A stretch of 64,000 nucleotides of DNA from Penicillus capitatus. Lineage: Eukaryota; Chlorophyta. The stretch spans positions 620,001 through 684,000 of the forward strand of contig OZ287707.1 of the NCBI GenBank assembly GCA_965649825.1. Direction: 5' to 3'. This document shows, piece by piece, positions 19,201-31,843 of this stretch. How positions within the stretch are numbered: position 1 is the stretch's first letter; each line of letters starts with the position of its first letter. The notes beneath the pieces were generated by a model. That model did no database searches and was not told the origin of the DNA. It saw only the letters and a program-made list of their open reading frames with translations. Position numbers and translations under genes: made by a program.

Positions 19201-22134
19201 CGTGTGCTTTCGGTCCAATGCGTGCCATGGACACAGAAACCACCTGCAGCCAGATCCGCGTCACGATGCCGTCCACTGCATCGTGATCTCGGCTGCCAAA
19301 GACGATGCCATAGCCAATGCATTTCACAAGATTCTGGTCTTCCATCAAGATGGAGTCGCTCTTGCGGAACAGGCCGACGTGCTGATTGGCCTCAAAGATA
19401 CAGCGGTATCGTTTCTCGACACAGAACGTTTATTACTGGACAGATTCATCAAAGAGATGCGAGTGTTGGATCCTGACGTCCTCACTGGCTTCGAGATGCA
19501 GAAATCTTCGTTGGGGTATCTGGTGGAACGTGCAATTGTGTTGGATCTTCATCTTCTCAAGTACATCGCAATCCTTTCCATTCACTTAAGACAGCGATGT
19601 GCAGTGAGATCTCGAGGCTGCCGTTTGTCAAAGCACCTGGCGGATCAGAAAGAGCCAATTCCTATGGAGAGCGCCACAGCATTAGTCTGAACTGTCCCGG
19701 TCGAATTATGATGAACTGCTGGCGGATCTTGCGGCATGAGATCAAACTCAATATCTACACATTCGAAAACTGTGCAGCCGAAGTGCTCAAGATTCGGCTA
19801 CCCAAGGTTCCGCAATGGACACTGCATTCCTGGTTTCTCTCGCACTCTTCCAAGCATGACTTAGAGCGCTGTGTCCATACATACTGGCGTCGAGCTCGGA
19901 CTGTACTTGATATGATCGACCATCTGGATGTGATTGGACGAACATCTGAGATGGCACGGATCTACGGCGTCGATTTCTTTTCGGTGTTCTCGCGCGGGTC
20001 TCAGTATAGAGTGGAGAGTATGTTGGTGCGATTGGCACACAGTCAGAACCATATCATGATCTCTCCATCCAGTCAGCAAGTTTTTGAGCAACCAGCCATG
20101 GAAAGCACTCCCTTGGTGTTGGAACCGTGCTCGGATATTGTGTGTGACCCAGTCGTCGTCCTTGACTTTCAGTCTCTCTATCCGTCACTCGTCATTGCCT
20201 ATAACCTCTGCTATACCACTCTCTGTGCCAAAAATATCTATCACCCAGGCACTTCTGTCAAGCTAGGGGTGACGCACTATACCATCCCTGATGTATCGCT
20301 GGCTCTTCTCTTTCCTTATGCAGATCTCTGTGATGCAGGTTGTCTGCGATGGAACTGTCCGGAGCGATGATTTTACAGTGACACCCAATGGAATGGTCTT
20401 TCTGCCAGCCAAAAAGAAGAAAGGGATCTTGCCCCGTCTGCTGAAAGAGATTCTCGACACGCGTATCATGGTCAAGAAACAGATGAAAACGCTTGATCCG
20501 GACCAGAGAGCACTGATGAGGTCCATTCGATTGTTCTTCTGCCTATCACACAGAGTCCGTCAATAAGACAGGTGCCTAAACTCCCGGCAGTTCGGATTGA
20601 AGATGATTGCGAATGTGAGCTACGGATATACCGCAGCAGGTTTCTCTGGAAGAATGCCTATGGCAGAACTCGCCGATGCCATTGTGCAGAGCGGTCGACA
20701 GACACTGATCAATGCCATAGATCTCATTCAATCGCATCCAGACTGGTACTCCTCAACTTCTCGATTCTTCCCTTCCTCTGTAAAGATCTTCTTTTAGGAA
20801 TGCACGTGTCATTTATGGTATGGATTGCCGCGTGTTCTCTTCCAAATATGATGCCATGTCGATTCAGGAGATACGGACAGTGTGTTCGTAAAACTGCCAG
20901 GGAGGAGCAGACAGCAAGCCTTCGTCATTGGCAAGGTGAGCACGGATGTGCATTCGATGACAGTTATCGAGTTTTCCGCAGGAAATCGCTCAAACAGTGA
21001 CACGTCACAATCCCTCTCCAATGGAACTGAAGCTTGAGAAAATCTATCACCCCTGTGTGCTGTTGACGAAGAAGCATTACGTTGGGAATATGTACGAGTC
21101 TCCAGATCAGACAAAACCCACGATCGACGCCAAAGGCATCGAGACAATCCGGCGTGATTCCTGCCCAGCCGTCTCCAAGGTACTGCAGAAGGTCCTGTCA
21201 CTCATCTTTAAGACCAGAGACCTCTCGCAAGTACCTTCCAATATCAGCACACCGCGCACTCTATTCTGAGAAAAGACCAGGTGCAGGGATACCTCCAGAG
21301 GCAATGGAAGAAGATCCTCGCCGGTCAAGTGAGCATCAAGGATTTTATTTTTGCCAAAGAAGTGCGAGTGGACGGCTACCGTTCGCACATTCTCCCACCA
21401 GCTGCCGTCGTCGCTTCCCAGGTCATCCATTTCAACACAACGTCGTTCTTAATGTCTACTGCAGGCAATGAAACGAGACCCTCGAGCAGAACCGCAGTAT
21501 GCTGAGCGTGTTCCTTATGTTGTGGTCTATGGTCAGCCGGGATCGCGTCTCGTCGATTTGGTCGTGGATCCTTACAAGCTCGTGGATTCGGCAGGAAACA
21601 TGCGATTGAATGCTATGTACTACATCACACGACAGATCAATCCCACTCTCGATCGTGTCCTGTCCCTCATTGGAGTTTCTGTGCATTCCTGGTTTGCTTC
21701 CTTGCCCCGTCCCATGCGCTCCATGCCACACAAAAGAAGAAATCGGATGACCAAGAAAACAAAAAGGCAACGCACGATCGACAGTTACTACGTGTCCCGT
21801 CACTGTCCAGTGAGCTGCCTTCTCTGATGCATCTCCGATGATCTCGGCTGCTCAGATATGTGATCAGTGGACCGTTGCTTCGGAGAGAATCTGTCCAGAT
21901 TGCCAGACCCATCCGCAGAAGACACTGAGCATTGCCAACGCTCGTTCCGCGAGATGCGAATCTCTGCTGTCCCATTTAAACACTGTCTGCCGTCATTGCG
22001 GCTGCTATCCCTCTCTTCCCTCTCCAGATTTCTGCCGTTCTCTCGACTGTCCCATTTTCTTTGAAAGGGTGAAGATGAGTGAAGAAATGAAGATTGCCCG
22101 TGGACTGTTGCATGAAGTCTCCATTCGATTCTAG
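16248..22134 (+). CDS. REV3: DNA polymerase zeta catalytic subunit (REV3)
   Basis: B-family polymerase for translesion synthesis. N-terminal REV3 landmarks are YSMRIVSLEHRM, GSTSAGQSTCLHVH, PYFYVPFP and DYNLFGMGMLDL. The middle (about 17300-19000) is poorly conserved. Then come IEIHAASR joined by a 50-nt intron to NHLQPDPRHDAVHCIVISAA, and LDPDVLTGFEMQ. Polymerase motif A is LDFQSLYPSLVIAYN, motif B KMIANVSYGYTAAGFSGRMP. Motif C is rebuilt across a 50-nt intron as VIYG-DTDSVFVKLPGR. The C-terminus has the iron-sulphur/zinc cysteines CPICDQ, CPDC, CRHC and SLDCPIFF (CPICDQ is also split by an intron), ending IRF and TAG where the family normally ends. All catalytic aspartates are present. The start is the first ATG after the PI-PLC stop, only 18 bp away. 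Confidence 0.9.
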
Positions 22135-22171
22135 TTGATTGCTTGCATTGATTGGACGGCTCTTTGGAAAG

Positions 22172-22880
22172 ATGCTGCGGAGCGGCTTCGGGCGTTTGTT
22201 GTCACGATGCCACGATCTAAGTTTTCGCGCGATCGCGACGACGCGTCTTGCATTTCAGGAGGGTGAAGGCGAAGTCGCCGTCGGCAAAGAAGAGTTTATC
22301 AAGTCATGGGACGAACGTGTCGCATCAGGACTTAAGACGCCGAATTTCGCGAGTGATTGGACAGAGCCAAAAGAGACAGAGGCTCAGGAGGAAGCCAAAC
22401 CGACTGAGCTCCCCAAGAAACTCAGACTTAATTTTTACATGCCATCAGAGATCATCATGGAACAAACGGAGGTATATGGATAGAGAGGACGAATGGACTG
22501 ATTGATCTATCTATCTGCTTTAGGTGGATATGGCATTGCTTCCAGCTGTGACAGGCGATTTTGGTGTCATGCCTGGTCATGTGCCCACCATGGCTCAGCT
22601 GCGCCCAGGCGTTATATCTGTGCATAAGGAATTGGATAAAGACATCAAGAAGTATTTTGTGAGTGGAGGATTTGCGTTTGTCCACGCAGACTCCACAACA
22701 GATGTCTGCGTTGTGGAGGCGGTGGAGCTGGAACATCTAGACAAAGAAGCCATCAAAGCAGGACTGGCAGAGTACACAGCCAAGTTGGGATCGATTCAAT
22801 CCCAAGGAGACGATTATGAGATTGCAGCTGCTCAAATAGGAGTCGATGTTTATTCAGCCATGGATGCGGCTGTGCCTTAA
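22172..22880 (+). CDS. Mitochondrial ATP synthase F1 delta subunit
   Basis: Homologue of bacterial epsilon, in the central stalk of F1. The start MLRSGFGRLLSRCHDLSFRA is a typical Arg/Ser-rich mitochondrial presequence. A linker follows, then the beta-sandwich with LRLNFYMPSEII. A 52-nt intron (22472-22523) is followed by the hallmark loop AVTGDFGVMPGHVPTMAQLRPG, shown here only in part (GDFGVMPGHVP), then KYFVSGGFAFVH and a C-terminal helical pair ending in AVP. Length (about 218 residues) suits the family including presequence. It begins 38 bp after the REV3 stop on the same strand, a gap short enough that it must hold both the REV3 3' end and this promoter. Confidence 0.92.
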
Positions 22881-23223
22881 GCTCTCTGAACTACATACAG
22901 AACATGCCAATGAGGTGTTAAGAGTGGCAAGATGTTTTCGTCCATGTAATATGTCATCTTCTGGCACTTCTTGCCATAAGGAAGTGACTGGACGCGCGAA
23001 TCTAGACCACAGCATTAGATCGTGCCTTACATCACTACTCTGTTGCATCTTCATCCAAAGCGACAGACATGGCCAGAACTGCATCACAAAGACACACGCG
23101 CACAACAAAGAAAGCCAACATCTGAGTCTCGTGGTATCATCCATCTCCCTCCTGAAGAGTAAATGAGAAATCGAGGCAAAGCGAGAACACCGTTCTCTTC
23201 CGATAAATGTATACCATATATCT
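22881..23223. other. Intergenic between convergent genes
   Basis: The 3' flanks of ATP synthase delta (+) and SF1 (-) meet here. No ORF with family similarity and no RNA gene was recognised. Confidence 0.5.
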
Positions 23224-25707
23224 TCAGGGCAATGCGCCTTCCATTTCTTTCATAAATCGTTCGTATTCACTCATGACTGTTGTCTCTGCTGGGTGGCTGA
23301 CTGGAGGCGGCGGGGGAACTCCAAACGATGCGGATGGATCGCCCGGAAGCGGCGGAGGCGGTGGTGGTACCATTTGCGCATCGGAACTTGTGGCATTGTA
23401 CGATTCTGCATTCTGAAAATCAGGCATAGCAAAAGGGGCATACTCTGGCACCACTCCGGGAGGCGGTGGAACGCCGGGTGGAGGCGCATTGGCCATAGGA
23501 GGCAAAACTGGAAAAAACGGATAGGCAAAGGGATTGAATGGCATGGAAGGCATAGACATTCCTGCGGAAGACGATCCTGAAGGCAGAGGCGGCACAAAAC
23601 CTGGTGGAAAGCCTGCAGGCAAGGGTGGCTGAACTGTCTGTTCTGATGCCAACGGCGCTGCTGCTGCTGCAGACTTCGAGCCTGTTCCAGCAATTCTGAC
23701 AGTCAATGTCTTTCCTGGAGCGACGGTGTATCCGTCCAGTGCAGCCATCGCTTTGCCTGCATCTTCAGCCGTTCTCATATTCACAAAACCATAGCCCCTG
23801 GCCATTCCCGTTTCTTTATCAATAATGAGCTTCACATCTGTCACATGTCCATAGTCTTCAAAGAGCTTCCGCAGACCGCCTTCCGTTGCATCTGGTGGCA
23901 GATGGGCCACATATAGCTTCGAATCGTCAGGTTCACTGTTGATCGATCTGAGTCGCTGTGCTCCAGGTGCTTCGGAACGGAGACGCACGACAAGTGGACG
24001 GCCATCGATCAGCTTGCCACTCATCTCATCTTTCGCAATCTTCGCATCTACGGTGTTTGTGTAGTGCACAAAACCGAACCCTCTGCTCGTTCCTGTCACT
24101 AAGTCCATCAACACCGTTGCGTGAAGCAGCGGGCCATATTTGGCAAACATCGACCGAAGCGTCGCATCCGTCACAGAGTGCGGCAGATTTCCCACATAGA
24201 GCTTACAATCGTCAGGGAGGTCATCTCCAGGTCGTCGAATGGCTCTGTGTGCATTGGCTGTCAACTCGTCTGCTGCTCGCTGCGCGTTGATGATACTGGC
24301 TAGACTGGACAAAGACTGTGCATCTCTGACGGCACTGGACGGAATGTTGTCAGGCACATCGCCGCCCAATTGTGCCAGGAAAGCTTTGTACTCAGTGTCC
24401 ACCTCTCCAGCTTTCTCCGGGTGGGCCCTGAGAACATCTTTTCGGTACAGTTCATCCACTTTCTCTTGAATGGCAGACGGGAGCTTGTACACATCCATTG
24501 ACTGCTTTGGACATTCGTATGAGCGATGCCCGGGATCGCCACACAGATAACATGTCTGATCATCTTTCAACGTTCCGTTCAATGCTGCCAATTCTCTCAA
24601 CTGCAATCTCTTGTGTTCGTTCTGCTCTTCATCGACAGGTTTCAGCAAACTGTTGACCATCTTTGCAGCCAGATCCACCTAAAACAACAAAAAACGTGTA
24701 AACGGCGCATTCCTTTTTCAGCATCAATGACGTACATCTTCTTGGCGATCGCCGGTGATGAGGACATGAAGCTCCTCCTCTTCGCCGTAGTCATACTTTG
24801 GATCTTTGGTCGCTCCCTCTTTGACGGAACCTTTACCTCGGATCGCAATCTTCGTGTTTGTCTCTTTTTGCATTCTCTTCTGCGTATTTCCTCGCGGTCC
24901 AATGATCAATCCGATAAAATTGTAACCAGGAAAATTGCTCTGCGGAATGGGAATCTTTCGGAATTTTTTCTGTGGCTTGTAATCCGATGGCGGCTTGTAC
25001 ATCGGATCTTTCATGATGAGTTCCTCGATAATGTGATTACGCGTCTTCACCAGACGCTCTCGAATCCGAACGTCCCTTGTGTTCTGGCGAATGCCGTTCT
25101 TATCATAGATGGGTTCCGGAGACGGCGAGCGTTCATGTTCAGGAGGGATGTCCAGGATGTTATTCAGCAACTTTCTGTTAATCTCATTCAAACGCTCCTG
25201 CAACAGTTTCACTTCGGGATCTGCCTCATGGGGTTCCCCTGTCAAATGCGACGGCAGCGTAACCTGCAAGAAAATACTCAGCATCGTATGAAGCTCGATG
25301 ATGTGTCTTACCCGAATGCCGCCAGGAAGAGTGAGTTCTTTGGGAAACATGGGTCGGGCGATAATGGCGCCCTCTTCGCCAGGTGGCGGCTGTTCCCATC
25401 GGCTCTTTCGCTTTTTCTTTTTCTTCGCCACAGCAGCGGCCACTGCTTCTTCGACTTCTTTGTTTGCAAAGGCGCCAAAACGCGAAGGACGTTTCTTTTG
25501 TTTTTTGGTGAGCGGTTCGAATGTAACACAGGGTTCTATTGGGGGCTCTGGACGAATGATGGGTCGGCGGATGCGTTAGGGTCGATAGTGCGCCGCACCT
25601 GGCGGAGGGTCGTCCTGCGTTCCGGGAGGAGGGGCGTCATCTTCAATAGGAAAATAAGGTGCCGGTTCCGGCGGCGGAGGTGGTTGGAAACTCTGGATGT
25701 GGCTCAT
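23224..25707 (-). CDS. SF1: Splicing factor SF1 / branchpoint-binding protein with two RRMs
   Basis: SF1/BBP binds the intron branchpoint sequence in early spliceosomes. Read from 25707: a Pro-rich N-terminus ([15 protein letters not shown]), a 53-nt intron, a basic [11 protein letters not shown] segment matching the U2AF-contact region, and a 50-nt intron before VTLPSHL. The SF1 helix-hairpin domain follows ([24 protein letters not shown]), then a KH-QUA2 domain ([19 protein letters not shown]) and one CCHC zinc knuckle ([14 protein letters not shown]). After that come two complete RRMs ([11 protein letters not shown] with [19 protein letters not shown] with RGYGFVNM) and a Pro-rich tail. 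Plant SF1 has one RRM and animal or fungal SF1 has none, so two RRMs are unusual. The domain order leaves little doubt about identity. Confidence 0.93.
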
Positions 25708-26149
25708 GGAAACAAAAAGCAGATACGATAACGACTTCAGTCAAAACGACTTCATCTTGTACATTAATGAATACAGTCGGATAGACAGCAGGAAACGCAA
25801 GACAAAAAGCTTTCCGCGACATTCTGTCGATATAGCCAGTCTTACACTCTGTCTCTCTTGTATATTTTTGATCGCTATAGTAAAAACTGGATCTCTCCGA
25901 GATCGGTGTTTTTGATGAAACCGAAACCGGCAGAGGAATCGTTACGAGCTGAAGGTTTAAGGTTGTGTTCGCTGCGAGTGCCATGTTCGTATAGACGCTA
26001 TACAACTGGCTCAATGATCAGTTAGACCTTGGTGCGGGTCAGACGACAACGCCATCGGGATGTGGCGATTTGCCAAAATGGAATTTAGACCGTCGCACGA
26101 TTTCGAATACATGCTCCTATTGGTGCCTGATTGATACGACGGCTGCATA
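25708..26149. other. Divergent 5' region of SF1 and the hydrolase gene
   Basis: The 442 bp between two genes read in opposite directions must hold both promoters. No clear TATA box or conserved element was seen. The short frames here overlap one another and have no family similarity. Confidence 0.45.
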
Positions 26150-27409
26150 ATGGGCTTGAACAGGATCCTCACCGTCAGAACGCGCCCGGCCGCTGACGCT
26201 ACGCGCAAAAAGAAGAGAGCTGCACGCGATGTACGCTTACGAGTCTGCGGACAGAGTGCACGTCGTGTTGCCGCTCCCCGACCTCGCAGTGCAGCTGTCA
26301 GTTCAGTCGATCGTGTCTTGTCAAGGTGTCTGTCTGACTACGCCTCCAGCTTGAATAGCGTCTTTGTGTGACTTAGGTGTGAGAAAAGCGTTGTCATTTT
26401 GCCCGGACTCGGAAATGCCTCGTCTGATTACACTGCTCTCAAAGCAGATCTCGAGAGGCGTGAGATAGCGACAGAGACCTGTTTTGTCCGTCGTGTGGAC
26501 TGGCTGCGTAATGCAGTGGGTCTTGTAGACAAAAACTACTGGAGAGGGACTCTGCGTCCACGTCCAACGGTCGACTGGTGACAGAGAGAACGGCATATGG
26601 AGAAAAGGATGTGATCCGATCTGTACCTAGGTATCTCACGCGCATCGATGAGGCAGTAGAGAAAGCAAAACGCGCAACCGATGGCGCTCCTGTTACAATT
26701 TTGGCCCATTCTGTGAGCATATCCATGTTCGCGATGTGTGCTCTGGATGGAAGGCATGTTGACAGGCGGGAGGTTGGCTTGGCAGGCTATACATGAAAGA
26801 CTTTGGGACAACAGGCATCGAGAATTTTGTGACACTGGGTTCACCGCATCTACCTCCTCCAGAAAACAAACCTGGAGTTTTTGATCAAACGCGAGGCATC
26901 CTATCGTTCTGCGAGCAAGAAATACCAGGAACTTATCACTCAGATGTAGCCCTCCCTCTATGCATTGCCCCTCTCGCAGATGCTTGCTGACCACAGATTC
27001 TGTGTAGGTGAACTACGTGACTGTAAGTGGGAAATATGTAAAGGGCTGCGAGTGGGCAGCTGAGGGATCTCTTCAATCGAAACTCGTTGGCATGATCTAC
27101 AAACAAGTGAAATTCCGAATGCCTCGAAAGTGCAGATGTGTGCGAACAGAGTCTGCTGCTGTTCAGGTATGTGGTGATGCAGATGTATGGGGAGATGGTG
27201 TTGTGCCAAACGCCTCGGCACATTTGAAGGGAGCTCTGAACATCGATCTGTCGGATGTATACCATAGCCCCATTGGCAGTAGGGAAACGAAAGGCAATGG
27301 TTCTGAAGAGGCACTAAGAAAGCGCAGACAGTGGTATGGATCGAAAGACATCGTGGAGAAGTGGCTAGGGCACCTTTTCCCGTTGCCAATAGGAAACAGC
27401 TACAGTTAG
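26150..27409 (+). CDS. PGAP1-like alpha/beta hydrolase, probably organelle-targeted
   Basis: The protein resembles a plant/algal lipase-like family related to GPI-inositol deacylase PGAP1. The start MGLNRILTVRTRPAADATR opens an Arg/Ala/Ser-rich presequence. A short intron (GTGTCTG...ACTTAG) leads into VVILPGLGN. Then come DWLRNAVGLVDKNYWRG, RPRPTVDW, an intron, and YLTRIDEAVEKAKR. The nucleophile elbow AHS-AGGWLGRLYM is split by a 51-nt intron exactly after the active-site serine. TLGSPHLPPPENKPGVFDQT, GDADVWGDGVVP (acid residue region) and VYHSPIGS (histidine) complete the fold. The stop is TAG after GNSYS, at the usual family end. The basic presequence suggests plastid or mitochondrion. Substrate is unknown. 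Confidence 0.85.
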
Positions 27410-28100
27410 ATTACATGTTCAAACCTACTACCCCTCGGCCTACAGAAACATGTCTTTTCGTCGAAATCTTGTATTGTTTTATTCGTTGCTCACAGCTGGA
27501 GAATCTGTCGTTGTTTAAAATCTGAAGTTGCTATTCTTAAGTACATGCGAAGAACGAATGGCCTTGGATTTGAATCGGCGCGAAAGGAACGGAAAACAGT
27601 TCCAACGGCCCAATAATAAGCCAGAGAACCGTCCACTAGTCCAGGGATTCATGAAATCGTCTTCTTCCAAAACTGTGAATATGAATCATCCGACTGATCC
27701 GTGCGCAAACAGCCGACATGACAGACAGCAACTTGATCAGAACCGCTGTTTTCAGCATCAGGCCAGGCAGATATTTTTGTCAGAGAGGTTGGCAGCCAGC
27801 AGCCATCCCCGTTACCCAGCAACATCATCAAAGAACAAAACGATAAGGAGAGCACTTAGGGAGGAAGGAGGATCTGGAGCAGAATGGAGAGAGGTATAAA
27901 AAATGAAGACAGTCGTCAGACAGTCATCATCAATCAGTCGGTCAATCAGTCAGTCCTTCGTTCCATCCAACAAGTCGTCGGTCATCAGCAGCATTCATCC
28001 TCAGCACTCGTTCACGTCTTCTTCTTTGATGCGATGGTTTATGGTGATGTCTTATGACCTTAAAAAGAATACAATCGTGCTCATTTCTTTGAAGATGGAG
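27410..28100. other. Intergenic, weak ORFs only
   Basis: A plus-strand frame at 27528-27899 is rich in Arg, Asn and Gln and resembles nothing known. A short run of CAGT/CAATCAGT units lies at about 27920-27960. No gene is called. Confidence 0.45.
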
Positions 28101-30147
28101 CTAGTTGTGTAGGAGGAGGTCGTTTTGCCACTCGTGCTCTGTAGAGACAGGAATTGCAAGCGTTGGAAGATTAAGTAAGTCATTTAAACGACCTGTGGCT
28201 AGTCCATCGAGAACGAGACCATAGAAATTAGAGACAAGGGCAACAAGGGACCCACGCGGCTGGAGAGAGAAGAAAAAAAAAAGACATTCAAATGCTACCA
28301 AGCGTGATCAGTGGAAAATTGATGTCTGTTCAAGTTGCACGTCATTCCGCCCCAAAGTGTCCTTTTATTATCGTAAAAATAACAGCATTGAAAAACTTAA
28401 CGAAAGATTGGCAAACGCCAATGGTTTCTCTGAGCTCGCAGACAACAAGCTGTCTGAGCATAAGACCGACTCCTCCTCCTTCCTTTATTGCTAACCAATG
28501 TTGTTTTGAGAATCCTAGTCTAATCAAAAGACACAAGGCGTTTTCTCGTACCTCGAAGCTCTTGGAGGAAAGCATGGTTATCAGGGTGGGGATCCCTCCG
28601 TCGCTTACAACGGCACGCTGCACATCCATATTGGAAGACAGGTCATAGATGGTCTTCGCCGCATAGACCTTTGTTTCATTGGAATTCTCTTTCAACACAG
28701 CCAGCAAATCGGTCACACCGTCGAATTGGGTCATCAGCGCCCTCGCATGTCGATTGGATGACAGCACAGACAAGGCTTTGACGGAAGCGAGAACGGCATC
28801 TTCGCTCTTGCTCCGTGCGAGGCGAAGAAGGAGCCAAATTGCCTCGGACTCCACAACATTCCGGATTCCTTGGGGGCTTTCGGCGATGTTCGTTATAATG
28901 TGTGCGGCATAACTGCAGGATATAAGACAAGGAGATCTCAGCGCATGGACGATTCTGGATATGACACTCTTTTCCAGAAACCAAGAAATACTGATGTCCA
29001 CATCGGACAAATGCGCCAGGCATCGAAGGGTGTCCAATCGATACACGGCCGTTGGATCGTCGATTTTGAGGAATTGGACAAGCAAAGGAATGACGCCAGA
29101 TTCCAGAAGCACCAGTCTTTGCTCCTCTACCTCTGAAACATTGGCAACGGTTGTTAAAGCATCTGGACTCTTCTCTTCCAAGAGTCTGACCAAGACGTTG
29201 ATGACTCCTTTGCGCATGCAAGGCTTGACTTTCTCTGCATCTTTCGTCAAATTGGCCAGGCATCGCACAGCTTCGGCTGCGTACAGCATATCGTCGTTTT
29301 TAAGAAGAGCAATGATAAAGGGGATGCCTCCCTGTCGCAAGACATTTCTTCGCATCTGAGCTCGCAACGTAAGATTGCTCAATGCCTTGAGGGCCCAAAT
29401 CTTGCATACACGTTCGGACTTTGAGTCCAGTAACTCAATCATTTGCCACACGCAGACCGATCCAAAACGGCACAGGTTCTTGGTGTCCAGGCTGAGGTTG
29501 TAGATAAGCTCTGCTATCCATGCCTTCACAATGTAATCGTCTAGTGTCATTAAACATTCCACAAAGACTTTGACGGCACTCAGTTTTATGAGCTGACAAG
29601 CAACAGACGGGACGGAAGAGAGCTGCACCAATGCACGGACCGCATGGTTTTTCCCACTATCACTTGTTTTCTTGGTGACAGATAAGAGCACTTCTAAAAG
29701 GCCTTTTTCTTGGACAAGTGCCTCTTTTGCTTCTCGGTTGAGGCACATATTCGCAAGAAACTCCATTCCTTTTTCAACCACAGCCATTTTTGCGACCTTC
29801 ATAAGACTCATCACCAGATTGAGGGCTTTTGTCTTGAGAATCGCTTTTCTGAAAACGGCTGTCTGCGAGAGGTTCGTCAAAAGACTCAACACATTCGGGA
29901 CACGAGGGTCAGATTTGTCTGCCAAGAACTGTACCACAACGGGCAATGTGCCTTCCTCCACGATGGCTTTTCTGTTCACTGGCCGACGCGAAAGATTAGA
30001 AATCGACCAGGTGGCCGTTGTGCTCTCTTCAGTTCCTTGACATTGCAGACGGGAAACGAGAGATTTAATCTCCACGTCACCAGGCTCGACGGGAGAGGTG
30101 CGTGGAAGATTCTTCAAAGACGGACTGCCAAACCTTTCGCGCATCAT
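28101..30147 (-). CDS. Armadillo-repeat protein
   Basis: A long uninterrupted frame (28342-30147) consists almost entirely of armadillo repeats, roughly a dozen. Typical repeat sequences are TWSISNLSRRPVNRKAIVEE, VRALVQLSS, LKALSNLTLRAQMRRNVLR, RCLANLTKDAEKV, CLAHLSD and KTIYDLSSNMDVQRAV. The start is set at MMRERFGSPS because the open frame has no earlier ATG, although a short upstream exon is possible. Near the 3' end, the segment 28101-28262 follows a strong polypyrimidine-CAG acceptor (CTTCTCTCTCCAG) and reads PRGSLVALVSNFYGLVLDG... to TAG, so I treat it as a likely last exon; without it the protein ends at 28342. Armadillo arrays bind other proteins, and the partner here is unknown. Confidence 0.75.
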
Positions 30148-30715
30148 TGAACCAATGACTGTGTCAATCACTTCGTAAGTGATACTCTATGTGCACAACA
30201 ACACCCCACTGAGACGAGAGAAAGAACAAAGAGAAGGAACGTCGTTTAAGTATTACGAATAACCATGAAACACGTGGTTGTCTAATGACCGCAGAGTTCA
30301 AAACCGACGAAGCGGTCGAATATTGTGCAATGCTCACCATTCGTCCTGTTGAGGAGATACGCGGGCGTACTCCCAAGTGCGTGCTGCGATGTTTTTCACT
30401 ATGTATAAGAGAATCGTTCCACACACAGAAGCCTACTCGGATCGCTTTCTTCTTGCAGGATGCTTCGACGTCGACCGTAATGCTGAAAAGTGACCTCTTC
30501 TAAGAAGGGTTTTGGAAATAGATGTCTAGAGTTTTACGTCGGTACAAGGAGTTTAAAAGCCGTGGCGTGCCATTGTCCACAGTGACGGTTGGAGACATGA
30601 CGCATACATGATCTCATCAGCACCTAGTCGTCCTGAATGGGTCACTAAGGTTCATCCTCAGATGCTTGTATCTCTGGAGGTATATTCTCTTCCACCTCGT
30701 CACAGACAGATGCTG
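30148..30715. other. Upstream region of the armadillo gene
   Basis: The 568 bp separate two reverse-strand genes. A 72-codon plus frame (30285-30503) shows no family similarity. This is probably promoter and 3' flank. Confidence 0.45.
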
Positions 30716-31843
30716 TCAGAAATGCAAAGATCGTTTCTGGGTGTTCACCATCTGATCGAGTTTATCTAGATCCACTTCTTCAAGACTGACAATCCGAAGC
30801 TTGCTTTCGTCTTCTTCTGTCGCGCCAAATATCTAACAGGAATAAAGAATCGCGAGAGAAACGTTGTGTTCGGAATGATACCTCCTGCAGACTGAGATCT
30901 TTGGCCCCTTCGGCTTCCGGATCAAGAAGGGGTTCGTGTTCCGTGAGGTACAGGATTTTGCGGAAGAGTGATTGGCACGTAGCTTTTCTCTCCACTCCTG
31001 CACTCGTCATGCCTTCCGTATTCCTTCACAAACACCATCTCGTGTGTGCTGTCTGCCAACAACGACGTTTACAGCATCAGCGATCCATATTTTTCATAGA
31101 TCCGCTGCGCACGTTCCTTCAGTGCGGTTGCAACATCGCTCTCAGATAACTGAAGCGATGTCTTCAGGGCAATGAGATCATCGACTGCCGATTGATCGAA
31201 CTTGCGCTCTCGCAGGACAAACCACAGATACTTCCGAAATACTTCCGTCGGCGTAAATCCCGTTTTCATGCGAATCATCTGCCGCATCCTTTTTGTCATG
31301 ATCCCCATACGTTATGCTGTGCTCGTACCCAAACGGCCTTCTCTGTCAACTCGTCGCGTCTGTCTGGCAAGTACTTGATCAATGCCTCGACCAGTTCTCT
31401 GTTCTTGTTGACCTGACGACACAGAACGTTTCCTGATCCATTCTTCCAAGCACAGATGGACAGCAATGCATTACCGTTCTTTTGCGCTTTGCCTTGGGCG
31501 ATAGGAATTTTCGAATCGTCCTGAACAGCGAGACAGCGAAGGTCGCTGCCAAGAAGAGCAGAACGCCGTTCTTTGCAATCACCACAATTTTCTGAGACGG
31601 CATGTACCCAGCAACGTACGATGTGGACTGCACAGCCTCGTGCTGCAGAGGACAGAGGGGATGGATTCAGTTCATCTTTTCCGTGTCACACTTGTCACAC
31701 ACCTCGGTTCTATCTGACTGTTCGCCAATGACATCGCGGTTCTCGGCAGAGTCGGACGTGGCATTGGCAATCGACGTGACCATTTCTGGCGCATTCGGAT
31801 CGTTCTTGGACACAGGGGAGTCTTCACTCGATGCCCTTGTCAT
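30716..31843 (-). CDS. Conserved plant/algal plastid-type protein, function unknown
   Basis: The start is placed at MTRASSEDSPVSKND near 31843. A Ser/Asn-rich N-terminus is followed by a membrane segment (NGVLLFLAATFAVSLF). A conserved soluble region comes next: NGNALLSICAWKNGSGNVLC, RELVEALIKYLPDRRDEL, KTGFTPTEVFRKYLWFVLRE, DQSAVDDLIALKTSL, ALKERAQRIYEKYGSL, and GVERKATCQSLFRKILYLTE. The last exon is IFGATEEDESKLRIVS...DKLDQM and ends HF with TGA at 30716. This resembles a family I associate with green plants and algae and with plastids, without known activity. Several short introns separate these blocks. Family recognition is from memory and the name is deliberately general. Confidence 0.65.
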
